DNA of 16,959 nt from Methylococcaceae bacterium UBA7658 (GTDB lineage Bacteria > Pseudomonadota > Gammaproteobacteria > Methylococcales > Methylomonadaceae): NCBI GenBank assembly GCA_002483425.1, contig DLHW01000014.1, positions 6,946-23,904 on the forward strand. The letters run 5' to 3'. Made by a program: the position numbers and the translations under genes. Numbering within the stretch: position 1 is the first letter of the stretch; each line of letters opens with the position of its first letter. The notes under the pieces were generated by a model that saw nothing but the letters and a program-made list of their open reading frames with translations, was not told where the DNA came from and made no database searches. Positions 1-6,994 of the stretch are shown here, piece after piece.

Positions 1-454
1 TGGTTTTCCGTTTCAACCTTGCCGAGCTGTGCCGCAACAGGCTATTGTAGCTTTCGCTGTGCATGCAACGAGGCGGGTACGGTATGTTCGAAAGGTTACC
101 CGTACCCAAAAGGCATGAATAATCGGTCATCACCGCTTCGATGCCTGGGTTCAATGGCTACCCAAAGCCACCACCCCGTTTTCGCGTCGAGGGAATCCAA
201 AGTGCAACCGAGGAACCGTTCGCCCATGTCTATCAACAGCCGTCCGCTTGTGTCCTGCGGTTGCCCAGCGGTAGTATTTTTATGTCCGACGTGGCTTTGC
301 AGTTTGTCCATCTCTGCCGTCTGATCGCCGCATCCGCCCCGCGTTCGGTCACCGGTGTGCCGATAACCTCAGTTTTTGCAGCGGTACGCTGTCTACCCTT
401 GACGATTTCGTCTTTGACGCAGCCTTCGCCGTGGCATTTTGGACAACTTTCCAT
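1..454 (-). pseudogene. Degenerate IS1-family transposase, runs off the left edge
   Basis: Read leftwards from an ATG at 454, the first residues give a zinc-ribbon start (CPKCHGEGCVKDEIVKGRQR) like InsA of IS1-type elements. The frame then leaves the family pattern. In another frame, from about 311 down to 126, there is an InsB-like stretch (DKLQSHVGHKNTTAG, then FLGCTLDSLDAKTGWWLW). A third segment from 64 to the window edge (HSESYNSLLRHSSARLKRKT) matches the conserved InsB C-terminal region. The order is right for an IS1 transposase but the pieces lie in different frames, and the middle of InsA is missing. This is therefore a dead remnant with an internal deletion and frameshifts. The terminal inverted repeats were not found. 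The family call rests on remembered motifs. Confidence 0.6.
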
Positions 455-1066
455 GATTCCCCTCCACCATAGAATGGGAAAGTGTATTAATGAGTATATT
501 AATTTAACGATACAGTTTTTCTTTAAGGTCATTTATAACCTTTAGGTTACATACTAGCTCTTTCTCTCTCAATGTCAGGGTAGCTAACCATGACAAGAAT
601 TAAGATACAAATGACAAAAGATGGCTAGACGTCTCCTCTTCGAAGAGAGCGTTTTCCAGTTTAAGATATTCATTGCAGCTTGCTTGTACTTTTGTTTCCA
701 AAAGGTTGCCCTGTTTGCTTAAGTTTTGCGCCAGTCATACATTGTTGCCTCTGCAGCCAAAAGTTTCGGGCCATCTTGGAGAGACCGTCCCGGTCTGCGC
801 GCCGCAATGATTGCTCTTAAAACTGGGCGGTATATTTATTGTGGACAGATCGCTTTGTTTTTTTGTTTTCAATGCCGACCTTGGAAGTTAAGGAAGATTC
901 TATTACCGGGCTGCCCGCTAGAACAGAGCAGGAACAGAGCAGGAACAGAGCAGGAACAAATCGTCAATAAGCTTACGAATCCAGCTAATTACTGATTTCT
1001 AAGCTTTTTATTCATGGACTTGGTTTTAAGAAAAAAATCCTTTACTATTACTAGCCTAGTTTCATC
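455..1066. other. Gene-poor stretch left of the tRNA gene
   Basis: I see no convincing gene here. The longest open frame on the plus strand (726-995) has no ribosome-binding site, begins at a non-ATG codon and covers a tandem repeat. On the minus strand, about 780 down to 640, scattered bits in different frames (EATMYDWRK, then LKQTGQPFGNKSTS) faintly recall the N-terminal protein of an IS3-type transposase. That is too weak to call a gene. The stretch looks like old insertion-sequence debris. Confidence 0.4.
920..958. repeat. 11-bp tandem repeat, about 3.5 copies
   Basis: The unit GGAACAGAGCA occurs at 931-941 and 942-952. A one-mismatch copy precedes it at 920-930 and a partial copy follows at 953-958. 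It lies outside any credible gene and gives no sign of function. Confidence 0.85.
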
Positions 1067-1142
1067 GGGGCGTTAGCTCAGTTGGTAGAGCAGTGGACTC
1101 TTAATCCATCGGTCGTAGGTTCGAACCCTACACGCCCCACCA
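1067..1142 (+). tRNA. tRNA-Lys (anticodon CTT)
   Basis: A complete cloverleaf is visible. The acceptor stem pairs GGGGCGT (1067-1073) with ACGCCCC (1132-1138). The D arm reads GCTCAGTTGGTAGAGC. The anticodon stem GTGGA/TCCAT encloses the loop CTCTTAA, with anticodon CTT. The T arm GTAGG-TTCGAAC-CCTAC is at 1115-1131, followed by discriminator A and an encoded CCA. The sequence closely resembles the E. coli tRNA-Lys pattern. Its 3' half (from 1096) is the left copy of a 52-bp repeat, so the mature 3' end was supplied by the integrated element when it inserted. The tRNA remains intact. Confidence 0.97.
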
Positions 1143-1147
1143 TAAAA
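1096..1147 (+). repeat. attL: 52-bp direct repeat inside tRNA-Lys
   Basis: This block runs from the anticodon stem of tRNA-Lys through the CCA and five bases beyond. It recurs at 8979-9030 with 51 of 52 bases identical; the only difference is C1131 against T9014. Such repeats at the 3' half of a tRNA gene are typical attachment sites of tyrosine-recombinase islands, and an integrase gene lies just inside. Confidence 0.93.
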
Positions 1148-1189
1148 TCAATGCCTTACCGTATATCAAAGGCCTTTTTTATTGCCTGC

Positions 1190-1206
1190 TGTCCACTGAT
1201 TGTCCA
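1190..1206 (+). promoter_or_regulatory. Putative integrase arm-type site, left arm copy 1
   Basis: The sequence TGTCCACTGATTGTCCA fits the form TGTCCACT-N3-TGTCCA. A second copy lies inverted at 1333-1349 and a third is at 8846-8862 near attR. Copies at both ends and nowhere else noticed inside the element suggest binding sites for the integrase N-terminal arm domain. The function is inferred. Confidence 0.55.
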
Positions 1207-1332
1207 GTGCCACACAAAAACCCACCGCATTCGGCAATAAAACGCCGCGTAAATCTGTTTCAAAATAATTGAGTTAATAGCTGAAAAAACAGGTTGTATT
1301 ACGCCCTGAAATGTATCGTTTTGCAGTGCAAG

Positions 1333-1349
1333 TGGACATTGAGTGGACA
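1333..1349 (-). promoter_or_regulatory. Putative integrase arm-type site, left arm copy 2 (inverted)
   Basis: The minus strand reads TGTCCACTCAATGTCCA. It matches the other two copies at all fixed positions of TGTCCACT-N3-TGTCCA and points the opposite way to copy 1, which is 126 bp to its left. Confidence 0.55.
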
Positions 1350-1403
1350 AATTAATATTTATTTATTCATAACTAATTGAATATATATTAAATATACCAG
1401 TTA

Positions 1404-1439
1404 GAACAATAGATATGTTGTCTATTGTTCCTATTTTTT
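1404..1439 (+). terminator. Stem-loop with T-tract between attL and the integrase
   Basis: A perfect 10-bp stem (GAACAATAGA, 1404-1413, with TCTATTGTTC, 1421-1430) encloses a 7-base loop, and six T's follow at 1434-1439. It could stop readthrough from the tRNA side before the integrase. The stem is AT-rich, so it may instead be an operator or structural element of the attachment region. Confidence 0.45.
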
Positions 1440-1465
1440 GTGCTTTATTTTAGACTGAGATTGTC

Positions 1466-1532
1466 GGGTTAAGGCGGTGCGCCAACACCACACCCAGACC
1501 CTGGCCACTTTTTAACTATGTTGGAGTTAAAA
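1466..1532 (+). ncRNA. Structured leader upstream of the integrase (candidate)
   Basis: A bulged hairpin (GGGTT-aa-GGC, loop GGTGC, GCC-AAC-a-CC) occupies 1466-1489. A second hairpin has arms TTTTAAC (1510-1516) and GTTAAAA (1526-1532), with most of the Shine-Dalgarno TTGGAG (1521-1526) in its loop. The C-rich linker and hairpin layout recall the antisense RNA leaders of P4-like elements (the C4/CI type). I cannot confirm that family by eye. A simple translational leader is the alternative. Confidence 0.3.
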
Positions 1533-1534
1533 CA

Positions 1535-1603
1535 ATGGCTGTTCGCAATCTTATCATCCTGGCCACGTGTTCCATAGGGGGCAAACATGGCCGCAATCAA
1601 TAA
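1535..1603 (+). CDS. Possible 22-residue leader peptide overlapping the integrase start
   Basis: An ATG at 1535 has a good Shine-Dalgarno (TTGGAG, 1521-1526, 8-base spacer). It opens a 22-codon frame (MAVRNLIILATC...) that ends at TAA 1601-1603, overlapping the first codons of the integrase in a different frame. Such an arrangement could couple or limit integrase translation. There is no homology to support it, and a frame this short can arise by chance. Confidence 0.3.
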   Translation: MAVRNLIILATCSIGGKHGRNQ

Positions 1604-2650
1604 GCACGTTTCAGGCGATGGCAAAACCAGTTACCGCGTTAGGGTGCGGTTAAAAGGCTATCCGGTGCAGACGGCCACCTTTAGCCGCTTAACCGATGCT
1701 AAACGATGGGCGCAAGATACAGAATCCGCAATCAGGGAAGGCCGCCACTTCAAAACCGCCGAAGCCAAAAAGCATACGTTAGCTGATTTGGTAGACCGTT
1801 ACATCAAAGACGTACTGCCCACAAAACCCAAACAAGCCCCCGCGCAACGCCCACAACTGGAACGCTGGAAAGCGGAACTCGGCAGTTATGCTTTAGCAGA
1901 CGTTACCTCGGCTTTAATTGTTGAATGCCGGGATAAACTCAGCACCGAACCTACACCTAGAGGCGAGCTGCGCAGCCCAGCCACCGTGGTTAGGTATATG
2001 GCGGCATTAAGCCACGCATTCACCATAGCGGCTAATGAATGGCAATGGCTGGAAGATTCTCCCATGCGGAAAGTAAAAAAGCCGAAAGAGTCACGCGGAC
2101 GGGTGCGCTTTCTGGATGACGGCGAACGCACAAAGCTTTTAGCCGCTTGTAAAGAATCGTCAAACCCCTGGTTATATCCGTGCGTGATACTGGCCTTATC
2201 CACTGTGGGATGCGGCAAGCCGAATTAATGGGCTTGAAGTGGCAGGACGTTAACCTAAAAGACGGTTGTATCATCCTGCATGAAACCAAAAATGGCGACA
2301 GGCGGCGCGTACCCTTATCCGGTTTAGCCTTGGCACTGTTACACGAACACGGCAAGGTTAGGCGGCTGGATAGCCTCTTATTATTCCCAAGCCATAGAGA
2401 CACACAGAAACCGATTGATTTACGAAAACCCTGGACAATCGCACTAAATCAAACGGGTATCGTTGATTTTCATTGGCATGACCTACGGCATTGCACCGCG
2501 TCTTACCTTGCCATGAATGGCGCGTCTTTGGCTGAGATAGCCGAAGTGCTAGGCCACAAGACCCTGCAAATGGTGAAGCGGTACGCGCACTTGTCGGATG
2601 GGCATGTAAGCAACGTTGTTGCTTCGATGAATGCAAAGATTTTCGGATAA
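1587..2650 (+). pseudogene. int: Tyrosine-recombinase integrase, split by a frameshift
   Basis: The enzyme would cut and rejoin the attachment sites of the element. ATG 1587 has a Shine-Dalgarno (AGGGGG, 1576-1581). The first frame (to 2228) carries the AP2-like arm-binding start and the core-binding domain. After a break near 2204-2207 the next frame (to 2650) carries the whole catalytic domain: box I Arg in GMRQAE (codon 2213-2215), Lys in ETKNGDRRR, HDLRH, LGH, and the terminal Tyr in VKRYAH. Removing one TG from TGTG at 2204-2207 restores ALSTGMRQAE and a protein of about 353 residues, normal for the family. As sequenced, the DNA-binding and catalytic halves are separated, so integration and excision should fail. 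A sequencing error is possible. Confidence 0.9.
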
Positions 2651-2652
2651 TC

Positions 2653-3393
2653 ATGACAAAACCTATAAATTATCAAGCTTGGGCGTTACATGAAAATTTG
2701 GATGCCTATACTGCTGCATCTCTTTGGTGTGATAGAAATCCCTTTTACGCCCATCAATGGGAACATTTCGAGTACGTTGAGGTTCGCAATTTAGTTCTTC
2801 AAATTATTAAGCACCAACTTGATGCTGAAAATTATCCAATTGATAAACGTAATTTTGTAATTATTGAACTAGGTAGAAGATTTGATATAGGAATCGATGA
2901 GTTTTTCAATGAGTGTAAAAAATTTATAGTTTCCAGAAATCAACTAAAGGGAATCGCTAAAAAATGCGGTGTAAGACCAAAATTTCTTTTTGATTACGGT
3001 TCTGAAAACGAACCATTATCAAAAAGTTCAGAGATGAGTAATAAAAATGAATTATCAAACAAAGAAATTGATGAAAGTTCAAAAGAGTCTCAACTCCAAG
3101 TTAAAGGAAATGATGGCAATTCAACGAAAATAAACATCCATTCAAGGGGTGAATGTATTAATCAAGAGGATTCAGGCTTTAATGATAGAGAGGTGACTTC
3201 GTGGTTACGGGAAACATGGAATAATGAAGGCAAAAAAGGCGGTACAGATTTTTTTAGAAGCCTTAAAAATCATGTGAATAAAAGGGGTAGCCCGATAAAA
3301 CAATTTTATCTTGCTGGAAATGATGCTGGAATTGAATGGGAATCTAGTGCCGGAGCAACCGGCAACATGACAAAAAAAAACAATTTTAAATAA
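2653..3393 (+). CDS. Unknown protein with two modules joined by a polar linker
   Basis: This 246-residue protein of unknown function starts two bases after the integrase stop. Residues 1-110 form one module, opening with ALHENLDAYTAASLWCD, aromatic-rich and probably helical. Residues 110-178 are a linker rich in Ser, Lys, Asn and Glu. Residues 180-246 form a second compact module (VTSWLRETWNNEGKKGG...GIEWESSAGATGNMTKK). I recall similar N- and C-terminal modules in uncharacterised proteins of integrated elements in gammaproteobacteria, but no function is known to me. There is no signal peptide, membrane segment or catalytic motif. The gene is clearly more AT-rich than the integrase before it, which hints at a separate origin. 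Its position suggests transcription with the integrase. Confidence 0.7.
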   Translation: MTKPINYQAWALHENLDAYTAASLWCDRNPFYAHQWEHFEYVEVRNLVLQIIKHQLDAENYPIDKRNFVIIELGRRFDIGIDEFFNECKKFIVSRNQLKGIAKKCGVRPKFLFDYGSENEPLSKSSEMSNKNELSNKEIDESSKESQLQVKGNDGNSTKINIHSRGECINQEDSGFNDREVTSWLRETWNNEGKKGGTDFFRSLKNHVNKRGSPIKQFYLAGNDAGIEWESSAGATGNMTKKNNFK

Positions 3394-3454
3394 AGTAAGT
3401 GACTTCAAGAAATAACAACAAAAAAACTGTGTCAATAGCAAAAAATTAGCTAAA

Positions 3455-3509
3455 TTCCCTTTAGCATTCCCAACTATGTTCCTAATGTTCCCGGTTAGAT
3501 AATCGGGAA
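3455..3509 (+). promoter_or_regulatory. Repeated TTCC motifs and a 22-bp palindrome before the small regulator genes
   Basis: TTCC occurs at 3455, 3467, 3479 and 3488, spaced 12, 12 and 9 bases. The last one begins a near-perfect palindrome at 3488-3509 (TTCCCG, then GTTAGATAAT, then CGGGAA) with one mismatched pair and a GA centre. It lies 84 bp before the start of the 3593 gene, in the gap between two blocks of genes, so it could be an operator or origin-type iteron set. Function is inferred. Confidence 0.4.
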
Positions 3510-3592
3510 AAATCCGGCATTAAATTACACAACAATCCGTAAACAATCACAGTTCACGGAGATTCATAACGATTGAATTTAAGGTGTAATTT

Positions 3593-3826
3593 ATGACAAA
3601 AGAAATACTTGCCGAATTAAGGCAAAACCAACCCTCCACACGACTTATTCCCGTTCCTGATAGGAATCAATATCATTCCTGGCCGCCGCAAGGAGGTTTG
3701 CGTCACTTGATTTTCAATATGGAAACCAATGGATTCAAGCCTGCTTTTAAACGGGTTGGTCGGCGTATTCTCGTCGATGAGGCCGCATTTTTTGCCGTTG
3801 TTGATGCTCAAAATGGAGGTGTGTAA
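3593..3826 (+). CDS. Small AlpA/excisionase-like DNA-binding protein
   Basis: This 77-residue protein starts at ATG 3593 behind AAGGTG (3581-3586). It shows the pattern GGLRHLIF (34-41), NGF (46-48) and RVGRRILVDE (54-63), ending in an aromatic-rich helix. The same pattern is found in small winged-helix proteins of the AlpA/excisionase type, in which the 'VGRR.L.D' strand-turn closes the DNA-binding fold. Such proteins direct excision or regulate the integrase. A decayed second copy with the same motifs lies at 7203-7411. The stop overlaps the next ATG (TAATG), so translation is probably coupled. The family call is by motif only, and the excision role is inferred. Confidence 0.6.
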   Translation: MTKEILAELRQNQPSTRLIPVPDRNQYHSWPPQGGLRHLIFNMETNGFKPAFKRVGRRILVDEAAFFAVVDAQNGGV

Positions 3827-4149
3827 TGGGCGGTCTGTCAAACAAAGAAGCGTGGTCAATACATGAGGTCAGGCAACGCCTTGAAGATGGCGAGGAGCTT
3901 TCAACTTTGGAACAAACTTTAAATTCTGGTGGCTGGCGTTTATCGGCTGCAATTTACAAATTAAAACGAGAATTTAACCTGCCAATTGTAAGTTACCGAC
4001 GCGAAGGTTTTGGCAGATGTGCTTTCTATAGGCTTTTGCGGTGCATGTACCAAACCGGACAATTGGACATTTTCGAGCAGGGTGGCGGCAACCACCCTGA
4101 ACAGAAATTTAAGAGCGATTCAGGAAAATCAACTCAGTTGAAATTGTAA
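3826..4149 (+). CDS. Small helix-turn-helix-like protein of the element
   Basis: This 107-residue protein overlaps the previous stop by one base (TAATG) and has GGAGGT at 3815-3820. Residues 1-60 look like a mixed helical DNA-binding domain: SNKEAWSIHEVRQRLEDGEEL, then TLNSGGWRLSAAIYKLKREFNLPI, with RYRREGFGR-like basic residues around 57-65. The C-terminal part (KFKSDSGKSTQLKL) is polar and probably disordered. The pattern recalls short helix-turn-helix proteins in prophage and island regulatory clusters. No function can be given beyond likely DNA binding. It is the middle of three tightly packed genes that probably form one operon. Confidence 0.55.
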   Translation: MGGLSNKEAWSIHEVRQRLEDGEELSTLEQTLNSGGWRLSAAIYKLKREFNLPIVSYRREGFGRCAFYRLLRCMYQTGQLDIFEQGGGNHPEQKFKSDSGKSTQLKL

Positions 4150-4162
4150 CAGGTTTCCAGCG

Positions 4163-4563
4163 ATGGCTAAGAAAAAACCAAAGTTGGGCTTTGACCAGAG
4201 GGGCGGTGTTATGGTCGTCTCTCGGGCAATGCGCGAATCATTGGCTTATGTGTCGATGCCTGCTACAGCAAAAGTGTTGATGGATTTGTTGCAGTTGCAA
4301 TGGCGTAAGAATAGACCGGTTGCTTACGGTGTCAGGGAAGCGGCACAAAAGATAAGTTGTACAGCGAATACCGCTGCTAAGGCGTTTAAAATCCTGCAAG
4401 AGCGTGGCTTTATTGTTTGTGAGGAAAACAATCCTTATTCAATAGTAAAACGGGTTCAAAGGCGCGGGAATGGCGGTTAACTTGGATGCCGTTTGAATAC
4501 GCTAAGCCGTCACATGATTGGGAAAAGTGGCAACCGGAAATTAAATCTACCGTATCAAAATGA
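4163..4563 (+). pseudogene. Winged-helix replication/regulatory-type protein, frameshifted
   Basis: ATG 4163 opens a frame with a clear winged-helix pattern (SRAMRESLAYVSMPATAKVLMDLLQL..., then VREAAQKISCTANTAAKAFKILQERGFIV). The frame ends early at 4480. From about 4438 the -1 frame continues sensibly: SLFNSKTGSKAREWRLTWMP, then aromatic residues in FEYAKPSHDWEKWQP, to a stop at 4561-4563. A tryptophan-rich tail after a two-helix DNA-binding core is what I expect for this type of phage or island protein. A one-base deletion near 4430-4440, in or after the GAAAACAA run, would explain the break. Restored length is about 133 residues. A replication role is possible but unproven. The product as sequenced keeps the winged helix and loses the tail. 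Confidence 0.6.
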
Positions 4564-4809
4564 CGTACGAAAACGGATTTTGTGTGCTTCATTTTGAGAC
4601 ACTAATTTTACTGGACTTAGTTTGTGTATTAAAAAGTGACACGCAAGATATAAATATCAAAGGCTTATGAACCCCTTGCATTACTCATTTTGATGCACAC
4701 CTACAATAACCATCCATCAGGGTTTTTCTAGGACGAACTACACGGGTAATTTAGGGGTAGCCGACGATTGTTCAGGCCGTTTTTATTGCAAGATGAGATT
4801 TAACTGATA
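4564..4809. other. Non-coding gap, possibly decayed gene tail
   Basis: No intact gene is seen. A 36-codon frame begins at 4560, overlapping the previous stop as ATGA, but its product has no recognisable features. Two short related strings, CATTTTGAGACAC and CATTTTGATGCAC, occur here about 100 bp apart. The stretch may be a decayed extension of the preceding gene or a leader for the 4810 gene. Confidence 0.3.
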
Positions 4810-5520
4810 ATGACAAAAAAGAAACCACAAACCCAGCCATACGAGCCGACAGCACAAGAGTCTGATATTGTTGCAATGCACATTGATAAGGTGAAAAACC
4901 AAAAACCAGCCCCGTCATTAAAGTTTGTGAAAAATGAGAAGGGTAAACTGTCTGTCAATGTTGACCATAAAGACCAAGCAGTGGGTTGGACGCTGTATAT
5001 GGAATCCTTAGGCAGTGCGGATTCGGATTTTGTCGTTGGCTTTACCAACCAATTGATTAATGAAGGGTCTACGGGGAGTGAGCCGAAAGAAAACGAGACA
5101 AACTATCTGTTGTCGATAGTGCGTGGAATTGAACCACGCGACCCGCTGGAAACGATGCTGGCCTTGCAGATGGGGGCTATCCATAATGCCACCATGACTT
5201 TTGCCAGATGGCTAGCTACCGTAACCGCAATCCCGCAACAAGATAGCGCGGAACGAGCTTTAAACAAATTAGCCAGAACCTTTACCACCCAAATCGAAGC
5301 CCTGAAACGGTACCGTAGCACCGGCGAACAAAAAGTGACGGTACAGCATGTGACCGTTAACGAAGGTGGTCAAGCGGTTATCGGGGACGTGACGGCGGGG
5401 GTGGGCAACAAAAATAGTGAGGAATTACCCCATGCAAAGCAAATTGCCTATGCGCCAAGCGAAACGCTGTCACGCCAACTCGAAGCGGTCGGGGAAACCG
5501 TGTCAAGCTCCAGCGGTTAA
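4810..5520 (+). CDS. Conserved protein of unknown function, first of an overlapping pair
   Basis: This 236-residue soluble protein has no signal peptide or membrane segment. The N-terminal 90 residues are polar and variable. Residues about 105-175 hold the part I recognise: IEPRDPLETMLALQMGAIHNATMTFA, QQDSAERALNKLARTFTTQIEALKRYRS, then GEQKVTVQHVTVNEGGQAVIG. I recall this core from unannotated proteins of many proteobacteria, often next to a small Cys/His protein like the one encoded just downstream. The helical core followed by a short beta-rich segment could be a DNA-packaging or binding module, but I know of no tested function. The last 89 bases also encode the start of the next gene in another frame. 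Confidence 0.75.
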   Translation: MTKKKPQTQPYEPTAQESDIVAMHIDKVKNQKPAPSLKFVKNEKGKLSVNVDHKDQAVGWTLYMESLGSADSDFVVGFTNQLINEGSTGSEPKENETNYLLSIVRGIEPRDPLETMLALQMGAIHNATMTFARWLATVTAIPQQDSAERALNKLARTFTTQIEALKRYRSTGEQKVTVQHVTVNEGGQAVIGDVTAGVGNKNSEELPHAKQIAYAPSETLSRQLEAVGETVSSSSG

Positions 5521-5662
5521 CGGTTGGGAGGTATGCCGGATGCACGGGGCAAGGGGCGGCAGGCCGGTAAAGAACGGCCTTTACACTAAGGAAGTGAAGG
5601 CTTTGATGAAGCGGACGAATGCGTTGTTGGCGGAGGCCAAAGGGTTGGCGAAATCAGTGTGA
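5432..5662 (+). CDS. Small Cys/His-rich basic protein of unknown function, second of the pair
   Basis: This 76-residue protein is read from ATG 5432, chosen because GAGGA (5419-5423) lies 8 bases upstream; a GTG at 5417 is less likely. The pattern is KRCHANSKRSGKPCQAPAV, then W-x-V-C-R-M-H-G-A-R-G-G-R-P, then NGLYTKE. The Cys and His spacing (CH, C, C-x2-H) suggests a small zinc-binding fold, and the protein is very basic, so nucleic-acid binding is plausible. It overlaps the upstream gene by 89 bp in a different frame, which implies tight co-expression. I recall this short protein beside the upstream family in other genomes. No function is known to me. Confidence 0.7.
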   Translation: MQSKLPMRQAKRCHANSKRSGKPCQAPAVNGWEVCRMHGARGGRPVKNGLYTKEVKALMKRTNALLAEAKGLAKSV

Positions 5663-5724
5663 TGAATTCAAATCTATAATTAAACCAGTAACCGCTAAAA
5701 CAACTACTGGGGTTCGACCAATTT

Positions 5725-6956
5725 ATGAAAGGTTGGGTGTATGTCATAACCAATAAAGCCATGACTGGGCTTGTAAAAATAGGGTTTTCCATGAAAGACC
5801 CGCACTACGGGCAAATGAGCTTAATCACACGGGGACACCTTACCCGTATGTGGTTGAGTACGAAATTCTGATTGAAAATCCGCGTAATATGGAGCAAACC
5901 ATACATAAGCACTTACACGCAAATAGGGAAGGTAAGGAGTGGTTTCGATGTATGCCGGAAGAAGCTGTAGCTGCAATTAAACAAGTGGCCGGTGAAAAAA
6001 TAATTAGTGAAACTTATAAACGTGCTGAGCGTGCTAAAGCAGAAGCAATTTTACAGAACCAGCTTGCAAAGCAAGAGAGTAAACGTGTTGAAAAAAAGAA
6101 GGAAGAAGATATTGAAAAACAATTAGTAGCTGAAGAAACAAAAATTAATAACATTTACGAACATAAGATTGAGGCACAATTTCCACCTCGCTCTTTCCAA
6201 TTTTATTGGGGATGCGGGACTGTACTGGTTTTTATTGCATTTGCTCTTTTTTCAAAAGAATCGTGGGTTAATTTCTTTGTCTCGATGTTCTTTGGGTGGA
6301 TTCCTGGAGTTTTTATACAAAACTACTTCGAAGAAGAACAAAAAAAATCTACACCGTATTTGTCATTAATTCGACATAAGGAAGAAGAGCTAGCTGACGT
6401 TAGGGGGCGCAAAACTACTTGCCAAAGTTGTGGTACGAACATTAGGTTTGAAAGAAAAGTAGTGCTACTTGCCAACCCTGATGCGTTATGGAATTGTCCT
6501 AATTGTAAGACCCCAATTATTTCTCCTTATTCACTCAATAAAATTAAACCTAATGAAAGTAACTTGCCCAAATCCAGCGAAACGATTCCAAAATTATTAG
6601 AGTCTGCGCCACAGCAAGAATCAGAAGGCTCTAGGTACGCTATTTATATTACTGGCGGAATATTTTTTATCTGGCTTATTTCTTCAATTTCGAACAATCC
6701 AACCCCCAGTAATCCAACCGTTAGTAATTCGTTGACGGCCACCAGAACGGAGCAAGCCATCCCGGTTGAAAAGCATTCGAATGTCAATCTTCCAATTTCA
6801 ACCGCTCGTGAAAGGAATCAACAAAAATCGCCGAATATTCCTAAACAGGTGAAAAACCATGCGATGCCCAAAAAGAAAAGCAGTTCAGCAGCAGATTTAA
6901 GGCATTGTTTAAGCCTTAATGATAACGATGCCATTGCAAAATGCGCTGGAAGATAA
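5725..6956 (+). pseudogene. GIY-YIG (T5orf172/MUG113-type) protein with membrane segments and zinc ribbon, frameshifted
   Basis: ATG 5725 opens with KGWVYVITNKAMTGLVKIGFS, the first strands of a GIY-YIG-like nuclease domain. Near 5802 one base is missing. The next frame resumes with LRANELNHTGTPYPYVVEY, then MEQTIHKHLHANREGKEWF, completing the domain at about residue 75. The restored protein has about 410 residues. A charged coiled coil (about 90-150) follows, then two membrane segments (about 161-199), a CxxC...CxxC zinc ribbon (about C233, C236, C258, C261), a third membrane segment (about 305-322) and a polar tail. A late GTG at 5850 could still give a 368-residue protein without the nuclease strands. 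A membrane-bound GIY-YIG protein on a mobile element might act in defence or competition; that is inference. Confidence 0.75.
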
Positions 6957-6994
6957 TTACCTCGAACGCATAAAGACGGGTATACGCCTATGCC

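Noticed and set aside
920..958. Possible CRISPR-like repeats
   Set aside because: The units are 11 bp and adjacent with no spacers; there are no cas genes in the window.
726..995. 89-codon open frame before the tRNA
   Set aside because: Non-ATG start, no ribosome-binding site, no family pattern, and it runs through an 11-bp tandem repeat.
1156..1350. 64-codon minus-strand frame inside the left arm
   Set aside because: It covers both putative arm sites, has no recognisable product, and points against all other genes of the element.
5725..5868. Programmed frameshift in the GIY-YIG gene
   Set aside because: There is no slippery heptamer or following structure at 5795-5805, and two other genes in the element are broken the same way, so decay or error is more likely.
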